From Gracilaria vermiculophylla (taxonomy: Eukaryota; Rhodophyta; Florideophyceae; Gracilariales; Gracilariaceae): a stretch of 10,365 nt of DNA. Under the pieces are notes generated by a model. That model ran no database searches, was not told the DNA's origin, and saw only the letters and a program-made list of their open reading frames with translations. Numbering within the stretch: position 1 is the stretch's first letter; the number at the start of each line of letters is the position of its first letter. Where the stretch lies: assembly GCA_019155205.2 (NCBI GenBank), contig JAHNZQ020000308.1, forward strand, positions 1,506,684-1,517,048, in the 5' to 3' direction. Positions 1-6,850 of this stretch are shown piece after piece. A program made the translations under genes and the position numbers.

Positions 1-19
1 TGCTCCATCCGAAGGATCT

Positions 20-25
20 TTTATT
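20..25 (-). promoter_or_regulatory. Possible polyadenylation signal (AATAAA)
   Basis: The minus strand reads CCAATAAAAG here, which contains the canonical AATAAA hexamer. It lies about 45 bases past the stop codon of the minus-strand frame that ends at 70. The position suits a poly(A) signal for that frame and is one reason to read the left block on the minus strand. A single hexamer can occur by chance, so this is only supportive. Confidence 0.35.
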
Positions 26-69
26 GGTCAGGGTCCTCTCACCTACAGGTCATCGAATCGAGTTGAATA

Positions 70-1092
70 CTACGCTTCGAGGCGCGCTTTCGCTGTGAGT
101 GCTTGGCTATCGAAGAACTCCGACAGGATTTCCTTGTGGGCCGCCATCGAGGCTCGGTCTATCCGGGCGATGTGGACCTCTAGGACCCAACCACGCGCCT
201 CGAGCAGAGCCTCTACTGGAGATGCCGGAGCAGGACGGCCGGTCACCAGACACGCCTGCACCAACTCATGGAAGGCAGCCTCCAGATCCCCAGAGGAGAG
301 TCCTCCCGACGGTGCACCCGATGCGGCCACCTCCGTTGACGGCGCAACAACCGCCACGGAAGGAGCTGCGGACGGCGAAACAGCTGGGACAGGGGCTCCC
401 CGACGGAATTCCGCGGGTTCCGCAGTGGAGGTCGGCAATGCCAAGGACGGAGTCGGTAACACCTGAGGTGACGGCGGTGAGAGAACTGGAACGCTCCGCA
501 GGCGAGGCTGAGTAATCGGCGCAGGAACGCTCCGCAATCGGAGTTGCACCACTGGGGCCGAAGGTACCGGTACGGGAGTAATCTCGTCCTCTTCCAGAGG
601 AGACACGGCGGCTACCACTGCGGGAGCACTCGGCACTGCGGCGGGCCGCGGAGTTATCACCTCAGGAGGTGCGCCCATATCCTGGGACGGAGCCGGTAAC
701 CGACGGGGCGCATCATACGCCAGGCTCTCCATCAAAGAGTCGTAGTCGGGTACTCGAAGCCGTGGCACCTGAGGAACCCAAGATGGCGCCAGACGGGGAA
801 AAGCAGGGTATGCTCGCCCGTCATCGTCTCCATTCGCAGTCCTCACAATGGGGTGGAACTTGTCCTCGCCGTAGTCGTACCAGAGGAAACCCGGCGTGTC
901 ATTCCACGCCACCTGGAGGTTGTAATCCAACAGCGTCTCCGCCTCGAACTCACTCCATGCGGTGCCCTTAATCAGGTTTTGAATGCCAAAGGAGCGCAGG
1001 ACCCGTATGATGGACGCCGACAAGGGGAGAAAACGCCCGGCGGTTGGCTGATATGACGAGTCCCAGTAGAGGCGACCGTCGCGGCATCGGGT
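70..1092 (-). CDS. Unrecognised protein frame, C-terminal part (340 codons, no ATG at its start)
   Basis: I do not recognise this protein. The frame opens right after a TAA at 1093-1095 and runs 340 codons to a stop at 70-72. It has no ATG until 730-732, so its first ~120 residues must be read as a continuation of the frame upstream. That first part looks folded and is rich in Trp, Tyr and Phe (for example GRLYWDSSYQPTAGRF and WNDTPGFLWYDYGED). A long Pro/Ala/Val/Ser-rich linker follows, with RLRSVP twice in a row. The last ~75 residues are charged and look helical (start SSGDLEAAFHELVQAC). A folded, Pro-rich, helical layout would suit a structural or Gag-like protein of a retroelement, but I see no zinc knuckle, protease or polymerase motif. 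The nearby LTR supports an element origin. The plus strand has competing open frames, so coding on the minus strand is likely but not certain. Confidence 0.45.
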   Translation of the reverse strand, partial: TRCRDGRLYWDSSYQPTAGRFLPLSASIIRVLRSFGIQNLIKGTAWSEFEAETLLDYNLQVAWNDTPGFLWYDYGEDKFHPIVRTANGDDDGRAYPAFPRLAPSWVPQVPRLRVPDYDSLMESLAYDAPRRLPAPSQDMGAPPEVITPRPAAVPSAPAVVAAVSPLEEDEITPVPVPSAPVVQLRLRSVPAPITQPRLRSVPVLSPPSPQVLPTPSLALPTSTAEPAEFRRGAPVPAVSPSAAPSVAVVAPSTEVAASGAPSGGLSSGDLEAAFHELVQACLVTGRPAPASPVEALLEARGWVLEVHIARIDRASMAAHKEILSEFFDSQALTAKARLEA

Positions 1093-1533
1093 TTAGGACG
1101 TTACGCCTTCGTCCGCTGCTTGGAGATACACCATCAGGGTGCCTACCGCGAACTCCGTCGAGGCGACCAACATGACAAACCGCCCTAAGGAGTCATGGGG
1201 ATCCAGGACCTCCGAGATATGATACGCGAAGGTCGTGGGCGTCGCCACGCAGAGGTGCGGGGAAACCCAGTGGTCACTCCAGGAGTCATTCACCTTGAGA
1301 TAGTAATTCAGACGTTGCCCGGAAAGCATATCATGGAATTCCGTGTTATGCCACCCACAGAAGTACCCGAAAGCGGTGCGTACTCGAGTCTCGTCCGCAA
1401 CGTGAGTCCCCCATCGATTCCGATTGAGCCAGTAGATGCGATAGTATAGGGAATCGAAGGGCAACACCGCGAGGGCAGAGCGCCCATCGGCAATGCTTCC
1501 GGTTCGCCCCGCTCTCCGGTGCGAGCTCTCCAT
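1093..1533 (-). CDS. Unrecognised 146-aa frame, in phase with the downstream 340-codon frame
   Basis: This 146-residue frame starts at an ATG (1531-1533) and ends at TAA 1093-1095. The next frame (70-1092) follows in exactly the same phase with nothing between them but that stop. The protein looks ordered and aromatic-rich, with stretches such as LPFDSLYYRIYWLNRNRWG, FGYFCGWHNTEFHDM and GRFVMLVASTEFAVG. I recognise no family. Seven codons before the ATG is an in-frame TGA (1552-1554), and the frame upstream of that still looks protein-like, so the ATG may not be a true start. The simplest reading is one longer protein broken by nonsense mutations. Programmed stop readthrough is an alternative. 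Confidence 0.4.
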   Translation of the reverse strand: MESSHRRAGRTGSIADGRSALAVLPFDSLYYRIYWLNRNRWGTHVADETRVRTAFGYFCGWHNTEFHDMLSGQRLNYYLKVNDSWSDHWVSPHLCVATPTTFAYHISEVLDPHDSLGRFVMLVASTEFAVGTLMVYLQAADEGVTS

Positions 1534-1551
1534 GTGGAGCAGTACCTGGAG

Positions 1552-2406
1552 TCACGCATGAACCTTTCGTTCTTTAGCGCACCTCAGGTATGGAGTATCG
1601 CAGTGTACCACCGTGGTTGAAGCGTTGTCACCATGTACCGGAGTATGAAGCCAGTGAGCGCGATATGCATCCACGCGGTTCCGCTTCTGGTCGTTCTACG
1701 CAATCTCCGGTACGGCGCCAAATCGCATCACCTGAAGGTATGGGCCGAAGTGGTGAATTTAATCCTCCACGGGACATGGGAGACTCACGCGCCTATCATG
1801 GAACGGGACAAAAACCCGCATGGCGCGGTGATCGAAATGCTCTCCTGGACAGAACGGTGCACCGGTTGCGGTGTGATACACCTAAGGATTTGAATGAGAT
1901 GTAGGCGCCGGAGTCGGAGAAGACATGCCGAAGGTGTACGAAGCCGGGTGGATGGCGACCGAACGCGTGGTAGCCCCTGAGGAGAGAGATTTGACACCAC
2001 TTGGAAAACGATTCGAAGTGATATGCCTCACCGCGGAGGGAGCCGTGTCAAACCGCCATCGTGGAATTCGAGGCGAAGCCGGGCGACCGGAATCAGGCGA
2101 GTTATGGAGCACTATCGCGGGGCGCGCGCTCATATCCAAGGGAGAACGACGGAGGTGTGGACGAGAGATTTATGAGTCTGCCACCTTCACGGAGATGGAA
2201 TGAGCGGAAGCGAGGAAGCGGGTGTTGCCAAAAGAAGTAGCCTCGAAGGAGTCAGAGTGGCGAGCGCCTCCAGGGGGTCGGTATCCCCTCGGGGCTGAAC
2301 CACGCTCCGTCCACGGAAGTTGCACGCGCGCACCACGCACGGTACGCCGGACGACGCGGACACTCGCGTTGCCGACTGGCGCAGCAGGACCAGCGGGTGA
2401 CACCAA
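1552..2406 (-). pseudogene. Decayed upstream part of the same minus-strand frame, with several in-frame stops
   Basis: The phase used by the two frames downstream continues here on the minus strand. It is interrupted by stops at 2170-2172, 1882-1884, 1759-1761, 1696-1698 and 1552-1554. Between 1880 and 1555 the text still resembles protein (for example FDHRAMRVFVPFHDRRVSLP and VDAYRAHWLH). Above 1885 it is Pro/Ser/Ala/Arg-rich and less convincing. Six internal stops (with 1093) in about 780 codons is far fewer than random sequence of this composition should give, so the frame was probably once coding. The antiparallel plus-strand frame in the same codon register is also fairly open, so the coding strand remains arguable. 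No family recognised. Confidence 0.3.
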
Positions 2407-2632
2407 GAAGGAGTAGACGCAGCCGGATTAAGGAGGAGCAGGGCCCACAAACGCCGCCAGGGATGAAGCGCGAGCCCGCGGCAATACGCCGCGCGGGAGT
2501 ATAAAGAAAGGGAGGAAAGCCTGAAGGAGAGACCGGGCAAACCGCCGGAGGCCGCACTTGCCTCAACACCGATAAGAGCCACCCCGGGGTTCAAGAAATC
2601 GGAAGATGCACATCGAGGACGTGGTGCAATTT
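2407..2632. other. Stretch without a recognised gene, next to the LTR
   Basis: GC-rich sequence between the decayed frame and the purine tract before the LTR. Minus-strand frames here are Leu/Ser/Arg/Ala-rich and have no recognisable motif. If the element reads on the minus strand this would be its leader; if on the plus strand, its 3' untranslated end. I see no primer binding site beginning with TGG at the LTR edge. Confidence 0.3.
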
Positions 2633-2643
2633 AGGAAAGGGGG
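2633..2643 (+). promoter_or_regulatory. Polypurine tract next to LTR copy 1
   Basis: AGGAAAGGGGG, eleven purines in a row, lies two bases (TA) before the TGT that begins the LTR. In LTR retroelements a polypurine tract directly before the 3' LTR primes plus-strand DNA synthesis. Its place here makes 2646-3198 the 3' LTR of a plus-oriented element whose inner part lies to the left. This conflicts with the minus-strand protein frame in the same block. Confidence 0.5.
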
Positions 2644-2645
2644 TA

Positions 2646-3198
2646 TGTAGTACAGTGGCTCCTAAGGCGATAGGGTGGTTTGGCCTTATGGTACAATGTT
2701 CCTAAGGAGGGCTCGTATTTTATTAGCTGGGCCACGTGGTGTATAATCCCGCCCGCGTGCGCTACAGTATCCTTGAGGCACGGTAGAAATATTATTTATT
2801 TTAGTTACTTTATGCAGATAATTAGTACAGTAGCGAGACCTGCCGAAGCAGGCTCCCGGCTTGATACTTAATCTGCCGGTCGAGCTTCACCTCTGGGGAA
2901 GTATAGAGAAGCACCCTTGAGTCTTCATCTACTTTTCCGGTTGGAGTCTCTCGTCGATCAATTCAGGTTTCTAAGCCGCCGATCCCCAGGTCGCATCGTA
3001 GCAGCGCCTGTAGGAGCATTGTTTGCCCAGTGAACCTCCCCCTCCGCTTGGTGTTTGCGGATCCCCTTTAAGAATTCTCCCGGCTCGCGACAGCGGATAC
3101 CGGAGACCGTCTTTAGGAACACGCACCTTTGGAGTCAACAAAAACTCCTAACGGACGTTGTGATTTACTACCTCGAGAGGAGGGCTGACAGTACCACA
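2646..3198 (+). repeat. LTR copy 1 (~553 bp, TGT...ACA)
   Basis: This stretch recurs at 9208-9758 in the same orientation, with high but incomplete identity along its whole length. Shared blocks include CCTAAGGAGGGCTC, GACCTGCCGA, CCCAGTGAACCTCCCCC, GTGTTTGCGGATCCCCTTT and GGAGTCAACAAAAACTCCTA. Both copies start TGTAGTACAGTG and end GTACCACA, so each has the TG...CA ends of an LTR with short inverted tips (TGTRGTAC). A purine tract precedes this copy. On its right the repeat stops abruptly and Tc1 transposase sequence begins, so the LTR element inserted into the Tc1 copy. A CACGTG lies at 2733-2738. AATAAA occurs on the minus strand near the left end. Strand is given by the purine tract and could be reversed. 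Confidence 0.7.
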
Positions 3199-4122
3199 TA
3201 CTTCTCTACAGTTGAAACTGTTATAGATTTCCAGCAATTTTTAATACATTTTTTGAGTTCAAAAACTGTCTGAAATTGTTTTCCATGCGCATAACCCATC
3301 CTCGCCAGCAGTCCCCAAACGTTTTCAATTAAGTTCAAATCTGGTGAGCGCGCCGATCACTCTAAAACAGATACTTCAGACTCCTGTAGCCAATTTTTGA
3401 TGAAAGATGAAGTGTGTACAGGAGCATTATCTTGTTTAAAAATGAAATTTTCTTCATGAAAACATAAACCAAACGGTAGCAAATAATTGTATAGAACATC
3501 TTGAAAATTTTCCGCATTCATATTTGTTTCAATAAAGGCAAATTCCGTTAGACCTTTTTTAGAAATGCCTGCACAAACCATTACAGAGCCTCTACCTGAA
3601 TGCCTGGTATGAAAGGCATGACGTTCCTTACGAAAATCGTCCCAATATAACTTGTAGCAACCTGGTCCGTCCAAATTGAACTTTTTTTCATCAGTAAAAA
3701 AAACATTTTCCCTTTTTTTCCAGTAGGCTTTTCCAGCACACCAGTTAACGCTTTTCTGCTTGTGATTGTCTTGGAGAAGGATTTTTTTTTATTGTTTTAT
3801 ATTTAAAAAATTTTGTACTGTTTATCTGCCTCTATATCGTTGATTTAGAAACGTTGAGATTGAGATTTTTTCCATTTTATTTGCACGATATTTATCCTTT
3901 ACACAATTCCTTTTTAATTCTTCTTTTATCTGCTGGGCTGAGCTTCTTTGGGCGTCCCGGAGATCGTTCAAATCCATAAAGAGTCGAGTTTTTGAGAAAA
4001 GTAGCAATTGTGACCCTAGAACGCATTTCTTTTTTAGCGATAGCACTGTTAGAATGTTTCTCGGCGTTTAATTTAACGATTTGAAGCTGTTCTTGCTTGG
4101 AAAGTGGCGGGCCACGAGCCAT
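3199..4122 (-). pseudogene. Tc1-like DD34E transposase, broken
   Basis: Read from ATG 4122-4120, the protein begins MARGPPLSKQEQ. It has a first helix-turn-helix (about residues 5-55), then the GRPKKLSP linker typical of Tc1 transposases, then a second helix-turn-helix remnant (NLNVSKSTI). The catalytic triad is visible: first Asp in FTDEKKFNLDG (near 3685), second Asp in QDNAPVH, and Glu in SPDLNLIENVW. Second Asp and Glu are separated by 34 residues, the Tc1 (DD34E) spacing. Damage includes stops near 3895 and 3833, a frameshift near the A-run around 3785, a TGA at 3357-3359 replacing the usual Trp before the SPD motif, and loss of the last ~30 residues where the LTR begins. It cannot make active enzyme. 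About 308 residues remain of a usual ~340. Confidence 0.88.
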
Positions 4123-4248
4123 TTTTAATAGAAAGAAGACGGTGTACATATCTTTTTGAAACGATTCTACATAGACTATGTGCAAAATCTAGTCTACAGT
4201 ACAGTTTTGGCGCACTTTTGAGGGGTAATATGTTTTTGAAACGCACTG
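3199..4248 (-). mobile_element. Tc1/mariner-like element, copy 1, cut at its 3' end by the LTR
   Basis: The right edge carries the terminal inverted repeat. Read on the minus strand it is TA, then CAGTGCGTTTCAAAAACAT, with the TA target dinucleotide at 4249-4250. The same end, diverged, begins the second copy at 8019. A broken transposase fills the middle. The other end is missing: the transposase text stops at 3199, where the LTR begins, about 230-250 bp before the expected end by comparison with copy 2. The remainder, with the second inverted repeat, should lie beyond the far side of the LTR element, outside this window. Confidence 0.85.
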
Positions 4249-4250
4249 TA

Positions 4251-4846
4251 CTGCCATCTGATGTCTGTTAGATGCCAAATCATCATGTCAGCGGTCGATA
4301 GTTTGTGCCTGTCCTCGGCGGACGTGGTACGCGTGTAATACGAGGGTGGTGCAGCCAACGCTGGAGTGCACGCGAGACCGGGGGATCAACTAGTGAAGGA
4401 AACCAGCGATCAACACGATCTCTGTGCGCGGCAACGGTGGCGTTTGCAAATGCGAACGCCGACGCTGACAAATGATTGACACCAGCACGAAGCTTTATCT
4501 CATATTGCAAGGCATGAGACCAAAGTGATACATAATATCTAAGCGCTGACCTCGTACAGATACAGCACGTCCGACGGACGTGTGGCGGCGGCGAAGGGGC
4601 AAAGGGCGCGCGGACGGACGGCTGTGACAGAATGAATTGCGTCCGGCGCGTCATGGCCGTTGACAGGCGCCAGCGCATCAGTCATGTCATCATGCGTGAT
4701 GTTTGCGGACAATCGCACATCACAGTGCAATTCTGGCGCGCACCATGCGCTCTCGTGCCACCTCCCGCTTCTGACCCAAGCGCATCCGCACCGCCGCTTC
4801 CAGACAAGTACCAACGTTCCCATTCCACAACTTCGCTTCCAAACAC
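4251..4846. other. Stretch without a gene, 3' of the opine dehydrogenase
   Basis: This holds the 3' untranslated region of the opine dehydrogenase and flanking DNA. I find no canonical AATAAA or ATTAAA on the minus strand; the nearest variant is GATAAA near 4493. A perfect inverted repeat lies at 4566-4582. Several open frames cross it on both strands, but none resembles a known protein. Confidence 0.4.
4566..4582. repeat. Perfect 8-bp inverted repeat (CACGTCCG-A-CGGACGTG)
   Basis: Two perfectly complementary 8-base arms are separated by one base. CGGACGTG also occurs near 4319-4326, and further GGACGG repeats follow at 4612-4620. It could be a dimeric protein-binding site or a small hairpin in the 3' region of the opine dehydrogenase transcript. 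No function can be assigned. Confidence 0.5.
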
Positions 4847-6094
4847 TTACGCATGGAAGCGCACCAGCGCGTCCGCATCTGTAATGCCCCAGTACTGCGG
4901 CGTGTACATGAGCTTCTTGCGGTCTGTGTTGAGCTTGCCATCGGCGGTGATGAACTCATAGCCGCCGTCCATGTTCTTCTGCGCCCACTTGATCAGCATG
5001 TCCATAGTGTCCGTCTTTACGCCCAGCAGCTGTGCCAGCCCGCGCAGCACGCACAGCGCGGGCACGTCCTCGGTAAAGTAACGACATTTCCAGTCCACCT
5101 CGTACATTTGCACACCGTCCTTGATCTCGCCCTTCTTAAGCGGCGTGCTAATGCCCTCGAAGCCGGCGCACGTCTGGAAGATGCGCTTCAGCGATGATTT
5201 ATCGCTCACGTCGTACACCTTCAACGTGGAATCGGCGATGGAGAGCACCGCGGACAAGTCCATAGGCTGCCCCAACTGTTTTGATTTGGCTTCAACGGCG
5301 CGTGCAATCGCCAGCATCTCCTCCGATACCTGGTGAATGAGATTGGCCGAGAAGTCATCCATTTCCTCGTAGAACAGCGGGATGCGATCAATGACGGTGT
5401 TTTTGGAGAACATGCCGTACATCCTGGCCGGGTGGATGCACTGATTGCTGGTGGCCAGCGTTAGCACCAAAAAGTTGGACACGGTGTACAAGTTGAGCTT
5501 TGGCACCACCTCCGAGATGGTGGCGGCCATGGTTTTAGCCAATCCCAGCTTGTTGGGGACGCTCGACAGCGCGAGGTCCTCCTTGTAGCCAAACACCTTA
5601 ATGAGCTTGCCGTACTCCTTGGTGCGGCAGTTATATGGCAACTTGTCCAGCCCGAACACCTTGATGTTTTTTCCTTGCTCACTGGTGTCGAGGATATCGG
5701 CGGCGATCCACTGGAAGCCGCCCTGCGCGGGCAGTGCGCCCACCCAGGTGCCCTTCTCCAGGTGCGGCGCGATGAGGCGCAGCATGGGCGGCATGGCAAA
5801 GGTGGGCAACGGCAGCAGCACGATCTGGGTGTTCTTGAGCGCCAGCTCTGGGTCATTGGTGATGATGTCGGGCATGCCGGTGGTGGTGGAGCCGTCGGGG
5901 TTCTCCAGCGTGATGCCGCCGTTCTTGGAGGCGGCGGCGCTGAGGCGCTCGCTCTCGTTGGCGAAGGGCGCCAGCAGCGCCACGCGCACGGTGGAGCCGT
6001 GGCGGCGCGCGTCGGCGAGCAGCGCGCCGAGCACCTGCGCGGCGTTGCCGCCGCCGACGACGCAGATCTGCTTGATTTGGTGCGCCTTCCACAT
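4847..6094 (-). CDS. Opine dehydrogenase (octopine dehydrogenase family), 415 aa, intact
   Basis: The enzyme joins pyruvate to an amino acid reductively with NADH, regenerating NAD+ at the end of anaerobic glycolysis; it is cytosolic. Start ATG 6094-6092 lies in a good animal context (CACCATG) just before the nucleotide-binding fold. Residues 8-20 form the first beta strand and glycine-rich loop (ICVVGGGNAAQ). The Rossmann domain runs to about residue 200, with LPAQGGF at 121-127. The C-terminal octopine-DH domain follows. The catalytic His is His221 in CIHPARMYG. RYFTEDVP places Arg338 and Asp343 where the scallop enzyme has its substrate-binding Arg324 and catalytic Asp329. The end (TPQYWGITDADAL) is in register with the family, so the protein is full length (usual ~400). 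No intron interrupts it. Substrate (arginine, alanine, glycine, taurine or other) cannot be told from sequence. The frame stays open upstream to 7069, but that extension is GC-rich low-complexity and is not counted. Confidence 0.93.
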   Translation of the reverse strand: MWKAHQIKQICVVGGGNAAQVLGALLADARRHGSTVRVALLAPFANESERLSAAASKNGGITLENPDGSTTTGMPDIITNDPELALKNTQIVLLPLPTFAMPPMLRLIAPHLEKGTWVGALPAQGGFQWIAADILDTSEQGKNIKVFGLDKLPYNCRTKEYGKLIKVFGYKEDLALSSVPNKLGLAKTMAATISEVVPKLNLYTVSNFLVLTLATSNQCIHPARMYGMFSKNTVIDRIPLFYEEMDDFSANLIHQVSEEMLAIARAVEAKSKQLGQPMDLSAVLSIADSTLKVYDVSDKSSLKRIFQTCAGFEGISTPLKKGEIKDGVQMYEVDWKCRYFTEDVPALCVLRGLAQLLGVKTDTMDMLIKWAQKNMDGGYEFITADGKLNTDRKKLMYTPQYWGITDADALVRFHA

Positions 6095-6236
6095 GGTGAG
6101 GGAGCAGCGCACGCGGCCAACGGCGATGCGGTTCGTACGGGTTGTCACGACGGCGGCGCGGAAAGTGGAGGCGGGGCGCGGGGGAAACAGCGACACGGGC
6201 TCAAAAAACGCACAAGACGGCGACGATAGCGGCGCC

Positions 6237-6279
6237 GGAATGATCGACGGGGCTCCGCGCGGCGGCGGCGCGTTATAAA
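6237..6279 (-). promoter_or_regulatory. Likely core promoter of the opine dehydrogenase (TATA box and possible initiator)
   Basis: On the minus strand TTTATAA (6279-6273) stands out in an otherwise GC-rich region. About 33-36 bases further on is an initiator-like TCATTCC (A at 6241). That would start the transcript near 6241-6248 and give a 5' untranslated region of about 150 bases before ATG 6094. The spacing is slightly longer than the usual ~30, so the exact start is uncertain. Confidence 0.5.
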
Positions 6280-6336
6280 GCTGAAGTGGCGGCGTGGGCA
6301 GCGGGACACACGCGCTGCCACGGCGCGCATGCTTCC

Positions 6337-6357
6337 ACGCGCGCGCGCGCGCGCGCG
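6337..6357. repeat. Alternating purine-pyrimidine (CG)n tract
   Basis: A then (CG)10 gives an uninterrupted alternating run of 21 bases, about 60 bases upstream of the TATA-like box. Such tracts readily adopt Z-DNA under negative supercoiling and are prone to length change. No function is shown here. Confidence 0.8.
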
Positions 6358-6850
6358 GCGCGCCGGCGGCGGCCGCGCCGGCGGCGCGCTGCTGGGGGGA
6401 CGTGTCCATAGAGCGCGCGTGCGCGCCGCGCCGAAAGTTGATGTGGCAGTGGGGGTCCCTGCGGAGTGAAGCGGCAACGGCACGGCGCGCGGGCGCTGCG
6501 CGCACTTGGGCAGCGCGCGGGGGCGGCGGGCACACGCGCGCGGCGGCGAGCGGGTGGCAGCGACGGCGCGGCGCGTGGCACGCTGGCGCGCGTGCGTGGC
6601 GCGCGCGCGTGCCACTTGGGCCGCAGGAAAAAGTTGTTGCGCGCCGCTTCGCGCGGGAGATTCGGTTGCGCGCCGCGCCATTGGGCGGGATGGCGCGCAA
6701 CCGTCCCACCGTTGCCGCGCGTTCATATCTTACAGGCACTTGGCGTGCGCGCGCGTGTACCTCGCCTGCAACTTCCATCCAAACGCGCCAATGGAAGCTG
6801 CCGCGTCGACGCTGCACGCTTACAGCATCCTCCGCGCGCCGCCCCCTGTG

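Larger units (their letters stand above)
6100..6850. other. Very GC- and CpG-rich region around the opine dehydrogenase promoter
   Basis: Dense in CpG and GCGCGC words (for example 6337-6440 and 6485-6610). Every reading frame is nearly stop-free here and gives Arg/Ala/Pro/His-rich text with no fold-like pattern, so none of these open frames is taken as a gene. The position over and upstream of the predicted start suggests an unmethylated CpG-rich promoter region. Confidence 0.55.

Noticed and set aside
853..1893. Plus-strand frames at 853-1056, 1195-1449 and 1633-1893, all in one phase
   Set aside because: They share codon register with the minus-strand frame, where antiparallel openness is expected. 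The minus strand has longer open runs, more fold-like text and a poly(A) hexamer. Not fully excluded, because the purine tract favours the plus strand.
1925..2416. Plus-strand ORFs of 92 and 64 codons
   Set aside because: Charged, low-complexity text with no recognisable motif; likely chance frames in GC-rich sequence.
5461..6278. Long open frames overlapping the opine dehydrogenase on both strands (about 180-225 codons)
   Set aside because: They shadow a real GC-rich coding sequence. Their composition (Cys/Arg/Ser/Pro or Gly/Ala/Arg runs) is what out-of-frame reading of high-GC codons gives.
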